Assembly: GCA_950295325.1 (NCBI GenBank)
Contig: OX485809.1
Coordinates: 8,308,001-8,372,000, forward strand
Length of the DNA: 64,000 bases
Direction of reading: 5' to 3'
Source: Polytrichum commune
Lineage: Eukaryota; Streptophyta; Polytrichopsida; Polytrichales; Polytrichaceae
The position numbers and the translations under genes were made by a program. Under the pieces are notes generated by a model that saw nothing but the letters and a program-made list of their open reading frames with translations, did not search any database and was not told the origin of the DNA. This document shows, piece after piece, positions 36,630 through 46,734 of the stretch; the first letter of the stretch is position 1; each line of letters begins with the position of its first letter.

Positions 36630-37042
36630 GCGCTCGGTTCTTCCCGTTCTTTGAGGGTTGTTTTTCCAGAGAAGTCCCCAGCTGGACAAGACATTCCTCA
36701 CCGCCTCTGAGAGTGTTGTCAACAACCTTTGCGAGGAGGTGCGTGCTTTAGCCAAAGAAGAATTGCATTCAACAAACTTGTCTGGATCACCCTTGACGAA
36801 AATTGATTTGAGAAAGCCTTCTGAGCAATTTTGAGGCAAATATAATCTGTATGTGTATGTATACATATCTGAGCATACAGTCACAATGTGTTTGTGTCTA
36901 TGTGATACAGATATAAGCTTGAAGAAGAATGGCATGTACTTGCGATTAATTCTCCCCTCCACCCCCAACCAACATATATGTATATATAGTTTGAGCCGCT
37001 TCTTGTCTGCAGACAGACTCACCGTGGAAGTGTATTATTAGT

Positions 37043-37361
37043 AGGGGTTGTCACACCTTCTCCGAGGTCGGAGAATGGGTTCTCGGAGAATGGAGAATGA
37101 GGAAAAAGAGGAGCCAATAGGATAGCTTCTCCATGGAGAAAGGTGTGGCACCCCTTTGTGGCATTCTCGGAGAATGGAGAATGGAGAAACAGGAGGCCTC
37201 GGGTGAATGATTCTCCGAGAATTCTCCATTCTTCACCCGCGGAGGAGAAGAAGTTAGGGTTTCCATTCTCCGAGAATGGGCCCTCCGCCATTCAAGGAGA
37301 GGCTGCCACGACACCATTCTCCGACCTCGGATAATGGGAGGAGAGCGCTGTGACAACCCCT
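37043..37361. mobile_element. MITE built of CCATTCTCCGAGAATGG palindromes
   Basis: Ends AGGGGTTGTCACA and the inverse TGTGACAACCCCT enclose 319 bp, with a possible AGT target duplication at 37040-37042 and 37362-37364. The interior repeats GGAGAATGG and TTCTCGGAGAATGG many times on both strands and forms nested hairpins. All frames stay open for some distance because of the repeats; this is not coding evidence. Superfamily uncertain. Confidence 0.78.
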
Positions 37362-37393
37362 AGTGAAGAGAGATTTTTCCTTTGACAACCACC

Positions 37394-38053
37394 CAGAGTT
37401 CGGGAAGTTTTTGAAGCCTTAGTGGCTAATTGCCGGTAGTTGCTACGAAGGGTCGGATTTTTCCCAATTTACATCGGCAAGAGCCGGTTTTTTGTAAAAT
37501 CAATCGGCCAATTGCCTATATTTTCATATTTTCATTGGCCAATATCCGATTAAATGGAATTCATATCGGCACTAATTGTTTAAAAAATGTATGAAAAGTT
37601 ATTAGAAATCATTTCTTAGTACAAAATCTTGAATAAGTGAAAAGAAAGGCATGTTCAAAACTTTAAATTTGAAGAGTTAATATCCTTGGCAGGAATTGAA
37701 CCTAGCAATGCCTTCACCGCTTGAAGGCCAAGGGTCCCCCAATTCTTCATAGAAGCAATTGGATTTGGTCATGGAAAGGTTGCATAATTCAAAAAGTTTA
37801 AGGTTTAGGGTACTTCTTCAAGTGCATCATCAGATGCCCCAAACAAATAGCGCTCTGGATGCTTCCGGCTGAAATCCAGTAACTCACAAGAAGAATCGGC
37901 TACATTTCCGGGACATTTTCTGGTCCATCGGCTAATTGCCGGAGGATTGAAATTACAGTCGGATTGCCATCCGATGGCTGGAAATTTGAACCGGCCATGA
38001 GGGAAAATCCATCGGCTGATAATGAACTAGCCGTCGGTTTTCCCCGAACATAG
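37394..38053 (-). mobile_element. hAT element B, Ds-like deletion derivative
   Basis: It starts CAGAGTTCGGGAAGTTTTTG and ends GGTTTTCCCCGAACATAG between CAACCACC duplications at 37386-37393 and 38054-38061. It matches element A (9990-11002) in reverse over its full length, except that about 370 bp of A, including most of the transposase relic, is missing. Only the last codons (RYLFGASDDALEEVP, minus strand) remain. Confidence 0.9.
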
Positions 38054-38061
38054 CAACCACC

Positions 38062-38628
38062 ATGACCGCAGTTCTTTCTGTTTGGAGTCACCCTGCTGGG
38101 ATAAACTCACTGCTCCAAAGTGAACCAAAGATCACTACATCGAGACCTTGCACCAAGTTGCGAAGTTCCATATCAAATGATCATATAAAGCCTCCTTTTA
38201 ACGTTTTGGTTTGAGAGTTATGTGGACTGATTCATAAATCTCAGACTTTTTGTGCTTTCTTCTCAGCTGAGAGGATCGGTAGAAGAGTTCTGAAAACTGA
38301 AAGGTTTGCACATAAAGCATGATGTTAGAGTCCAAAATCTTCACAAAGCGAGTTAGCACTACTACTTGATCGTATGCAGAGGTCTCATCAGTCTCCGATA
38401 AAACGCGTATTTGAGAGTCAAATTGGAAACAAAAGTATCGGTTTGAAGCATGTTGGGGTGCAATTTTCTCAATGGTCTGACAAACACCAATATGTGCATT
38501 TCATAAATTCGGTTAGTGGTGGCACATTGTCATCGCCAAACACGGTGTTTAATGACTTGTTTCCTTTTCTAGCCAACTCAGACAACATTTGTTTCCTGCT
38601 CGATCAACCTTGATTATCTGTACGGTAA
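38062..38628. other. region upstream of the DC1-like fragment
   Basis: A plus-strand frame of 79 codons at 38374-38613 has no known motif. It might be an upstream exon of the same broken gene as the DC1-like fragment, but no splice pair could be confirmed. Confidence 0.3.
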
Positions 38629-38916
38629 GTGGGCCTTTCAAGATTGTTTTTTTTTTATATATATTTGAGTGGTGAGTGGTTAGGTGTGGATGTAAGACTG
38701 ATTATCAAATTGGCTCAGAAGATTCATCATCCTTTCCATCAAAACCATGAACCCTTGTGCATGATCACTCGGTTTAATTTGGGACCGTACATTGAAGTCA
38801 TGTGTGATGGATGCGATTACAGAGTATACCCAAAAGAACTCATGTATCACTATGATAATTGTGGGTTTAATTATCTCCATCCATTAATGGCCATGACACC
38901 TTGTGGAGCTGAATAA
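38629..38916 (+). pseudogene. DC1 (divergent C1) domain gene fragment
   Basis: The frame contains HHPFHQNHEPL, then CDGCDYRV, then YHYDNCGFNYLHPL. This order follows the plant DC1 zinc-binding domain (H..H, C..C, YHC..C.F..HP.C). Two of the expected cysteines are replaced (YHY for YHC, and Met where the last Cys is expected), so zinc binding is probably lost. DC1 proteins usually carry several such units; only one is seen. The frame ends at 38916 and the retrotransposon begins 670 bp downstream. Confidence 0.5.
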
Positions 38917-39580
38917 TGAGAAATTGGATGTGCTTCCCTTTCAGATGGATGTGTAGACATAGAGCCTTGTAGAAGATGATGTTTTTGCAACGTACAGTCT
39001 AACCTAGTTAATATGACACCCTTGATATTACGGCACATTTTTGCTTGACCAAATGTTTTAGTTCAAAACTCCCTTTTTTACACGACTACGACACTCAATG
39101 ATGTGACATTTAGAATCTCCGTTTTGTCATATTAAAGAGGTAGTTAATGTTGAAATTCTTTTCATCGATGTTATCTACATTTAAAATACATCCATATTCA
39201 CTTGGGAACTACTTGGGAACTTAATGAGAATTACGGTTACTAATGCATAATGGACATGGTTAGGGTTAGAGTGGCCTCCTGCCTAGTATGTTGCTAAACT
39301 TCATGCATCGTTGTTGTCTAGTTTCTTATTAAAGAACTCTTTATATTTTGGTGTTCATGAAATCTACAATGTATTGACGTAATTGTGGAATTTACAGGAT
39401 GCAACGAAATAAACTACCATTGATAGCTTTATGGTACATGAGCTTGATGGATCTTGAATGAGCAGGGTTGGTATGAAGCAGAAGGTATCGACATTTTTCC
39501 TTGTTTGAAATCATATTAATGTCATGAGTGTTGACCAATTTGGTCAGTTTAGGTATTTGTATGTACTTTGTTCCTTTGTG
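38917..39580. other. intergenic DNA, no gene seen
   Basis: AT-rich DNA into which the LTR element inserted. No coding feature was recognised. Confidence 0.45.
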
Positions 39581-39585
39581 TAATG

Positions 39586-39946
39586 TGTAACGTGTATTAC
39601 ATATTTATTGTTTTATATTTATTTACAACCTCTCATTCAATTGGGACTCCTTTACTATAAAACTAGAGGCGCTACCCTGAGTGCTCTAGCAGTCCTAAAG
39701 GTAAAGGGAGTTAACTACTAGTTGATGACTGTGGTTCTACACGTAGTTCTCCCACGTAAGTAGAGACCACTATTTAACTGCATTTAGAGATATCCTAAAG
39801 GCATGGGGGAGAGCTCGTTAATATATATTTAACTACCACTTAACTACCAGTTGGAGGTGGCCTCAACTGCTAGTGGTACTTGTATATAAGCTCTAAGGTT
39901 GGGTGGAACATGCCTCTTGAATCTCATAATATTTGAGAACGTTACA
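39586..39946 (+). repeat. 5' LTR
   Basis: Starts TGTAACG and ends CGTTACA. A TATATAA box at 39883-39889 would start the genomic transcript within the LTR. Six substitutions separate it from the 3' LTR. Confidence 0.95.
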
Positions 39947-39947
39947 T

Positions 39948-39960
39948 TGGTATCAGAGCC
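39948..39960 (+). other. primer binding site for initiator-Met tRNA
   Basis: TGGTATCAGAGCC, one base after the 5' LTR, is the standard plant primer site complementary to the 3' end of tRNA-iMet, used to prime reverse transcription. Confidence 0.95.
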
Positions 39961-40290
39961 GGCGCTCTTGTACCTTGTTTTCATTTGGGTTTCTATTAAC
40001 TTCCGCTGTGTAATTGTTATGCTAGTAATTTTTCTGGAGGGTGTTGCGGTCCTAGGGGGTCGCGTCTCGCCTCGTCTTGTCTCGTCTCCTTACGGCCTAG
40101 CAGAGGGAGGCAGCATGCTGCCTGGGCAGTGAGCGTCGCACAGGAGAGCTACGTCGTCTCCTGTGGCTCTCATTTTAGGGGGTCATAAATAATTGGTTTT
40201 AGTGATCACTGCTAAAATCTGAAGATGTTTTAAGTCAGTGGGGTGGAGTTATAGTATTCTAAAACTTGGGTAGATTTATGCACTAAAAAG

Positions 40291-40665
40291 GGTATAACTC
40301 CTAGGCAGAAAGTAGGATAGGCTCGAAATTTGGTGAGATGATTTGTGTTTAGTCTCTCTAGTCACAGTTAAAATTTCAGGTCATTTTGAGAAAGTCAGAG
40401 GAATTTATCCTATTATGAAGTTCTTCTGAGAGCATCATACGAAAAAAGGTATAACTCCTAGGTAGAAAATAGGATAGGCTCGAAATTTGGTGAGATGATT
40501 TGTGTTTTATCTCTCTAGTCACAATTAAAATTTCAGGTCATTTCGAGAAAGTCAAAGGAAGCTATCCTATTATGAAGTTCTTCTGAGAGCAGCATACGAA
40601 AAAGGGTATAACTCCTAGGCAGAAAATCGGATCGGGTCGAAATCTTGGGGCAAGATTTCTGAGTA
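40291..40665 (+). repeat. 157 bp tandem repeat in the retrotransposon leader
   Basis: Units beginning GGTATAACTCCTAGG start at 40291, 40448 and 40605 (the last is partial). Spacing is exactly 157 bp twice, and units 1 and 2 differ at a handful of sites. They lie in the untranslated leader between primer site and gag. Confidence 0.9.
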
Positions 40666-40844
40666 GGTTGTTTACTCGTGGTTAAAATCTGAAAACTGCG
40701 GCTCTCAGACACGAGGTTAATTTTTCTGTTGGGGAAAAGCTATTGGGGGGTAGAATTGTTTTGTCTCCTGTTTTGGTTTTTATTGTACAGGACCGCGTGA
40801 GCAATCCCGCAAATTTTTGGCATTGTATTTTGTGTGTTTATGTT

Positions 40845-42212
40845 ATGGCCATCGAGGATATGGACACTTCTGGACCGTCAAGGGAGGATAGTCCTCCCCA
40901 GGTTTTCCTGATTGGCACATCCTCTTCACCGAGTGATGCAAGTATCCGTAGTTTGGTGGTCCAAGCTATTCAGGATTATTGCAATGGGAAATTGATTGAT
41001 GACTTAAGTCAATTTCAGCGTATAGAGCAGCAAGGTGAAATAACCTTCTCGATTGTGAACACGCATTCCAATCGCTTGGAAGCATTGGAATGCCAGGTCC
41101 AACTCTTGAAGAAGTATAATGAGGGGGACCGTTCTAAGTCCACCACAGCTGCTGGCAAGCCAGAATGGTTCAAAGATAAGTCCAAAATTACCATTCTGGC
41201 TTGGCTCAACCAGATGAAAAAGTTCTTGGTTGCACGCCAGATTGCTCCTGAGGAGTGGGTCACAATTGCGTCAACATATCTGGAAACCAATGTGTCACAT
41301 CATTGGGATATGCTTGCGTTGGAGCTGGCAGCGGATAAGAAAGATCCGCAGCTCTGGGATAACTTCTATGATACATTACTCACTGCTTATGGCAGTGTCA
41401 ATCAGGAGTTGGTAGCCCGGAACAAGCTTCGTGTTATTAAACAAAAAGGTTCTGTTGAGGACTATGCAAATGAGTTTCAGCAGTTGTGCTCACACATTAC
41501 CAAAAATCCTGTCTCCCGGGGAGATAAGATTGAGAGATTCATATCAGGGCTCAAGGAGGATATCCGCAAGAAGGTCTTGGTGGATCCTAAGGGCGATGGT
41601 GGGCCATGGGAGGATGGCAGTGTCAATCAAGAGTTGGTAGCCCGGAACAAGCTTCGTGTTCTTAAACAGAAAGGTTCTATTGAGGACTATGCAAATGAAT
41701 TTCAGCAGTTGTGCTCATACATTACCAAAAATCCTGTCTCCCGGGGAGATAAGATTGAGAGATTCATATCAGGGCTCAAGGAGGATATCCGCAATAAGGT
41801 CTTGGTGGATCCTAAGGGCGATGGTGGGCCATGGGAGGACATCAAGCGTCTCATCAATTATGCAGTGACTATAGACGCTACGTACACACAAGATGCAAAA
41901 GGACGGGACAATGATAAGTCTCATTTTGATGCACCGGTTGTCAAGGCCAATGGCCACACAAGGCCGATTAGAGACAACAAGTCTCGCCGCTCTTAAGGCC
42001 GCTCTTCCACCTTTTACAAGAAGAGTAAGCAGGGTAAAGGGGAGGCCCCTTCGGCAAGAAGCACTGACAAAAATGATGGTCTTTGTTTTCAATGTCACAA
42101 GGAAGGACATTTGGCTAGAGATTGTCCTGATGGCAAGAAGAGTGCTGAGCAGCAACATGCAAAGAAAGGCAAGAAGCCTTTTCACAAGTCCGACACTCAG
42201 GTAGTGGGCTAG
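40845..42212 (+). pseudogene. gag: retrotransposon gag with zinc knuckle, interrupted
   Basis: Starts at the ATG of MAIEDMDTSG; the open frame extends upstream to 40743, but that part has no gag character. A retrotransposon gag domain (WFKDKSKITILAWLNQMKKF and following) is followed by a duplicated 75-codon segment. An in-frame TAA at 41994-41996 cuts the protein before the CCHC knuckle (CFQCHKEGHLARDC, C-x2-C-x4-H-x4-C) near 42084. The knuckle frame stops at 42210-42212. Capsid packaging of RNA would need the knuckle, so the truncated product should be defective. Confidence 0.85.
41391..41840 (+). repeat. 225 bp in-frame tandem duplication within gag
   Basis: Units 41391-41615 and 41616-41840 both start GGCAGTGTCAATCA and encode the same 75 residues with a few changes. 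Because 225 is a multiple of three the frame is kept. The units differ at roughly nine sites, more than the LTR divergence, so the duplication probably came before this insertion. Confidence 0.9.
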
Positions 42213-42310
42213 TGTCAGGACCTGTTCAAGTTTCGGAGGGTGTTTTTGATTTGCCTAGTGATGCTTTGGAAGTGATTTAGGGCTTAGTCAATAAGCAATT
42301 TAATGTAATC

Positions 42311-43738
42311 GTGTCTGATATTTTGAATAAAGACATTATTTTGCCAACTCCGTTACTCCCACTCAGTGATGTGTTAGATGTGAACTCCAAAGTTTATGAA
42401 GCGTTCTCATTGATTATACCATCAGTGGATGATTTGCAAAGTTTCTTGAGATCTTATTTGCACGGTAAAGAGGGAGCGCCCTATGAGACCGGTGCTTGTT
42501 TTATTGTTGACAAACGTAAAACAAAAAGTCTTAAAAGAACTTTACCACGATTTAAATTGGTCCATCAATTTGAATCAAACTCAGTGCAGTGGCATGTTTA
42601 TTTGGATGAACCTAGGCCACGTGTGCTGAATCAGCTCACTATGTTTTCTCAACTGATGATGAGTTTCTCAGGGCAAGTAGCTCATCAGGATGCATATGTA
42701 TTAATGGATAGTGCCGCATCACATTGTTTTGTGAGTTCTGGTTTTGCTAAGACCTTCGAGTTAAAAGTGAAAAATGGCAGTAACACACTAGTATTAGGCA
42801 ATGGTGATGAAGTCCAAACGGATGGCAAGATTAAAGTTCATGTTAGAATACAGCAATATCAAAGCCAAATTACTTGCCTGGTGGCAAAGTTAAGTGAAGG
42901 CATTGATTTGATATTGGGCAATGATTGGCTAGTGCAGCACAAGGCACGCTTGGATTTTGTCTCTGAATGTTGCGTGTTGTATAAGGGCCGCCGTAAAATG
43001 ATATTGCATGCGAACCCAGTGCAATGTCAGAGTCCAAATCCCCATAGACTCACCGCCATGCAGTTCAAACGGTCAATTTGGAAAGGAGCAACGTCGTTCC
43101 TAGTTTAGTTGACCGCGGTTGGAGACGACGTAGAGGACACAGTGGCAACACCTTATGCCACAGTGTTGGAGGAATATGCTGATGTTTTTCAGCCCATACC
43201 TACAGGGTTACCTCCAGAGCGGGAAATGGCCCATACTATTCCTTTAGAGTCATATGGCAAGCCGCCATTTAGGCCGATCTATAGGTTGAGTCCTCTCGAG
43301 CTGCAGGAGGCCAAGAAACAGATCAAGGAGTATTTGGAAAAGGGATGGATAGAGCCTAGTTCATCGCCTTATGGGTCTCCCATCTTGTTCGTCAAGAAAA
43401 AGGATGGAGCGCTGCGAATGGTAGTGGATTATCGGGCACTTAATAAGCAAACGGTAAAGAATCGTTATCCGTTGCCTCGTATTGATGATCTTTTTGACCA
43501 GTTAGCCGGCTCTACAGTATTTTCATCTCTTGATTTGGCACAAGGTTATCACCAGATTAGGATATCCGAGGAGGATGCTCCTAAGACGGCGTTTAGAACA
43601 CCGTTTGGTCATTACCAATTCAAAGTATTAAGTTTTGGATTGACCAATGCACCAGCAACTTTTCAAGGAATAATGAATCATGTTTTTTTCACAAGTTCAT
43701 TGGAAAGTTTGTTTTGGTATATTTGGATGACATCTTAA
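42311..43738 (+). pseudogene. pol: retrotransposon protease and reverse transcriptase (first part)
   Basis: An aspartic protease carries MDSAASH in place of the usual D-S/T-G-A core and ILGNDWL near its end. A TAG at 43106-43108 lies between protease and RT in the same frame, and another TAG sits upstream at 42278-42280. The RT shows [43 protein letters not shown] and [12 protein letters not shown]. The frame is lost at a T7 run (43683-43689), so the RT catalytic motif lies in the next frame. Confidence 0.88.
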
Positions 43739-44883
43739 TTTTTTCAAAGAACGAGGAGGAACATGTCAGTCATTTGGCACAAGTACTTCAAATTCTACAA
43801 GAGAATCAGTTTTATGCAAAAATGTCTAAGTGTCATTTCGGAAAGAACGAATTACATTATTTAGGACATGTTGTTGGCAATGAGGGCATCAAGGTGGATC
43901 CTAAAAAAATTGAGACTATGGCCAAGTGGCATAGACCTCTTGAAGTCGGACAATTACGATCCTTCTTGGGGCTTTGCAATTACTTCCGTAGATTCATACA
44001 TGGATATTCCACTCTGGTTGCGCCTTTGACTTCTCTGATGCGAAGCAAAGTCAAGTACATTTGGACTGACGAGTGTGAACGCGCTTTTGAGAATGTTAAG
44101 TATACTTTAACACATGCACCAGTTCTGACCTTACCCAAGTTAGGGGAGCCATTTGAGGTCGTTAGTGATGCTTATTTACTTGGAGCAGGGGTCGTCTTAC
44201 TTCAGGGAGGTAAGTCCATTGCTTTTGAGAGTAAGAAATTTTCTCCCGCTGAGAGAAATTACACTACTGGTGAACAAAAACTTGCAACAGTTGTGCACGC
44301 CATGCGAACCTGGCGGTGTTACCTAGAGGGTGCAGATTGCATGATCGTCACAGATCATAACCCTCTGGTGTATTTAAAAACACAACAGACGTTATCAAGG
44401 CGTCAAACTCGGTGGTTGGAGTTCTTGGAGCAAAATTTTGTCTATAGATGGGTGTATAGACCAGGAAGGATTAATATGGCAGATCCTCTGAGTCGGAATC
44501 CACTAGACCCGGGTGACCAGCCAGCCTTGATGGCACCGCAATCTGCTCCAAGTAATTCGGTCCTTCAAATGGTGGCTACAGACACTAGGCGAGGTGATCC
44601 TGTTGAGCAAGACAACAATCCGAAGGGGTACCCGGAGTTCGTTAGTGATCATAAGTTATATCAAACTATCATTGCCGGGTATGCTCTTGATCCTTGGTTC
44701 TCAAACCCGCACAATCTGAAACATTTTGTTTATGAGAATCACATCTGGTGGTATGAAATGGCGGTTGTGGTTCCAGATGTGTCATTCCAAGGATCGAATA
44801 TCAGGTCATTTTTGCTCCGTGACTATCATGATGCAATGTATAGCGGTCATGTAGGGGTAACTAAGACGTATAAGAGGGTGTGA
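43690..44883 (+). pseudogene. pol: retrotransposon reverse transcriptase (end), RNase H, integrase start
   Basis: The shifted frame carries the RT active-site motif VYLDDILIF, then LGHVV, LRSFLGLCNYFRRFI, and RNase H with acidic residues in VVSDAYLLGAG, TTGEQKLA, MIVTDHNPL and NMADPLSR. The first histidines of the integrase zinc domain (YHDAMYSGHVG) follow, and a TGA at 44881-44883 stops the frame. The TGA would be an Arg codon (CGA) before a C-to-T change, which fits decay of a methylated element. Confidence 0.88.
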
Positions 44884-46158
44884 GTAAACTTTTGGTGGCC
44901 TGAGATGCAAGGGTCCATCAGAAGCTATATAAAATCTTGTGAGATTTGCCAAAGGAGTAAGGCCCCTACTCTTAAACCAGCAGGCCTTTTACAACCATTG
45001 GAGATTCCTGATAGAAATTGGGAAGTAGTAAGCATGGATTTTATCTCTGGATTGACTCCATCTGCTAATGGTTATGATGCCATCTTTGTGTGCGTGGATA
45101 AGTTGTCCAAGATGGCCCATTTTATGCCAACCACCATATACGTTACTGCTGAAGGTACGGCAAGGTTATTCCGTGATCATGTATATAAGTTGCATGGTCT
45201 ACCCAGGGTAATCCTAAGCAACAGGGACGCTAGATTCACAAGTAGGTTTTGGGATGCGTTGCATGGTCTTTTGGGGACAAGGTTGGCCATGTCCACCGCA
45301 TTCCATCCTCAAACTGATGGGCAGACGGAACGGGTAAACCGTACCCTGGAGGATATGTTGCGGCATTATGTCAACCCAATGCAAGATGATTGGGATGAAT
45401 TCCTTGCAGTAGTTGAATTTGCATATAATAGCTCTTGGCAAGAGTCTGTACGGAATACTCCGTTTGTCCTTAACTATGGTCAGCAGCCCCGGACACCAAT
45501 TAGTGGGAACAGCAAGTGTCAAATCCCTGCTGCGCAGAATTTTGTCGAGCATATGACACATGTGATTGGCGAGGCCAAGAAACATCTCATTGTTGCGCAA
45601 CAACGACAAAAGTTCTATGCTGACAAGAACCGACGAGATATCTCGTTCGAAGTGGACCAGCAAGTGCTAGTAAGTACTGCCAACATTAAGTTGAAGGTCC
45701 CAGGAGCTCGAAAACTTTTACCAAGGTGGATTGGCCCATTTCGGGTGGTGCAAAGGATAGGGGTGGTAGCATACCGCGTGCAACTGCCAGATACATTTAA
45801 GATCCACGATGTCTTTCATGTATCACTTCTTAGGCCTTATGTGGCCGATGGCAGGGTACAGCCTCCCCTCCGCCAGTCTTTTGAGGAAGATGCATCTTAT
45901 GAAGTAGAACGCGTGCTTTCACACGAAGATAGAGGGTCTCGTTCTCGCCCCAATAAATTCTATCTTATCAAATGGCTCGGATATGCACTTGAGCATAATT
46001 CATGGGAGCCCAAATGCAACTTGAGTATAGAAATCCTCAAGGAGAACTGGGATGCAGTAGCAAAGTCTGAGGACAGACTTACACGCCACGGTGTTAAGCG
46101 TGACCGCGAAGCCCCGGCTGCGCAAAAACGTTTGAGGCGGAAGGTATCTTCAGGGTAG
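44884..46158 (+). pseudogene. pol: retrotransposon integrase core and chromodomain
   Basis: Same frame as the preceding part, after the TGA. The zinc-domain cysteines (SCEICQRSK) come first, then the core with Asp in SMDFISGL and Glu in GQTERVNR. The middle catalytic position, normally the first Asp of S-D-R-D, reads SNRD, so the DD35E triad is broken. The C-terminus carries a chromodomain (YEVERVLSHE ... YLIKWLGYALEHNSWEP), which in chromoviruses directs insertion toward particular chromatin. Ends KVSSG at 46158. Confidence 0.9.
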
Positions 46159-46355
46159 GCGCCTTCTGTTCTCTCCGGCCCGCACAGGATCCGGTAAACG
46201 GGGTGTTATTATTAACTTGTTTCACCCTGCCAATTGGCATGGAGCATGGTACAGATACAGATCCCATGGCTCGCTTAAATTAGTGGTGGTCTTGACTATA
46301 TTTGTCTTGATGCACTACGATTTGGGATCATTCATGAACGTGGACGTTCATTCCT

Positions 46356-46368
46356 AAGTGGGGAGGTG
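46356..46368 (+). other. polypurine tract
   Basis: AAGTGGGGAGGTG lies directly before the 3' LTR and would prime plus-strand synthesis. Confidence 0.85.
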
Positions 46369-46729
46369 TGTAACGTGTATTATATATTTATTGTTTATTG
46401 TTTATTTACAACCTCTCATTCAACTGGGACTCCTTTACTATAAAACTAGAGGCGCTACCCTGAGTGCTCTAGCAGTCCTAAAGGTAAAGGGAGTTAACTA
46501 CTAGTTGATGACTGTGGTTCTACACGTAGTTCTCCCACGTAAGTAGAGACCACTATTTAACTGCACTTAGAGATATCCTAAAGGCATGGGGGAGAGCTCG
46601 TTAATATATATTTAACTACCACTTAACTACCAGTTGGAGGTGGCCTCAACTGCTAGTGGTACTTGTATATAAGCTCTAAGGTTGGGTGGAACATGCCTCT
46701 TGAATCTCATAATATTTGAGAACGTTACA
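46369..46729 (+). repeat. 3' LTR
   Basis: 361 bp, the same ends as the 5' LTR and about 98% alike, followed by the TAATG target duplication. Confidence 0.95.
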
Positions 46730-46734
46730 TAATG

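Larger units (their letters stand above)
35443..36653. mobile_element. hAT-related MITE E, split by a nested hAT element
   Basis: Outer ends CGATGTCCGGGGAGG and the inverse CAAAGAACGGGAAG lie between perfect 8 bp duplications AGGGTTGT at 35435-35442 and 36654-36661. Without the insertion (35646-36629 plus one duplication copy) E is about 219 bp and resembles the 8218-8452 element in length and sequence. E was therefore present before element C jumped into it. Confidence 0.78.
39586..46729 (+). mobile_element. full-length Ty3/gypsy chromovirus LTR retrotransposon, inactivated
   Basis: A 7,144 bp element with two 361 bp LTRs, flanked by the 5 bp duplication TAATG (39581-39585, 46730-46734). 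The order is LTR, primer site, tandem-repeat leader, gag, zinc knuckle, protease, reverse transcriptase, RNase H, integrase, chromodomain, purine tract, LTR. The integrase-after-RT order and chromodomain place it among the chromoviruses. The LTRs differ at about 6 of 361 positions, so insertion is fairly recent, yet the coding region has several stops, frame changes and a lost integrase aspartate. It needs another element's proteins to move. Confidence 0.95.

Noticed and set aside
37019-37356. Overlapping frames of 63-101 codons on both strands
   Set aside because: They arise from the palindromic repeat of the MITE, which lacks stop codons in several frames.
43109-43738. A separate RT gene starting at 43109
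   Set aside because: The first codon is TTG right after a TAG in the same frame; it is a continuation of the interrupted pol frame.
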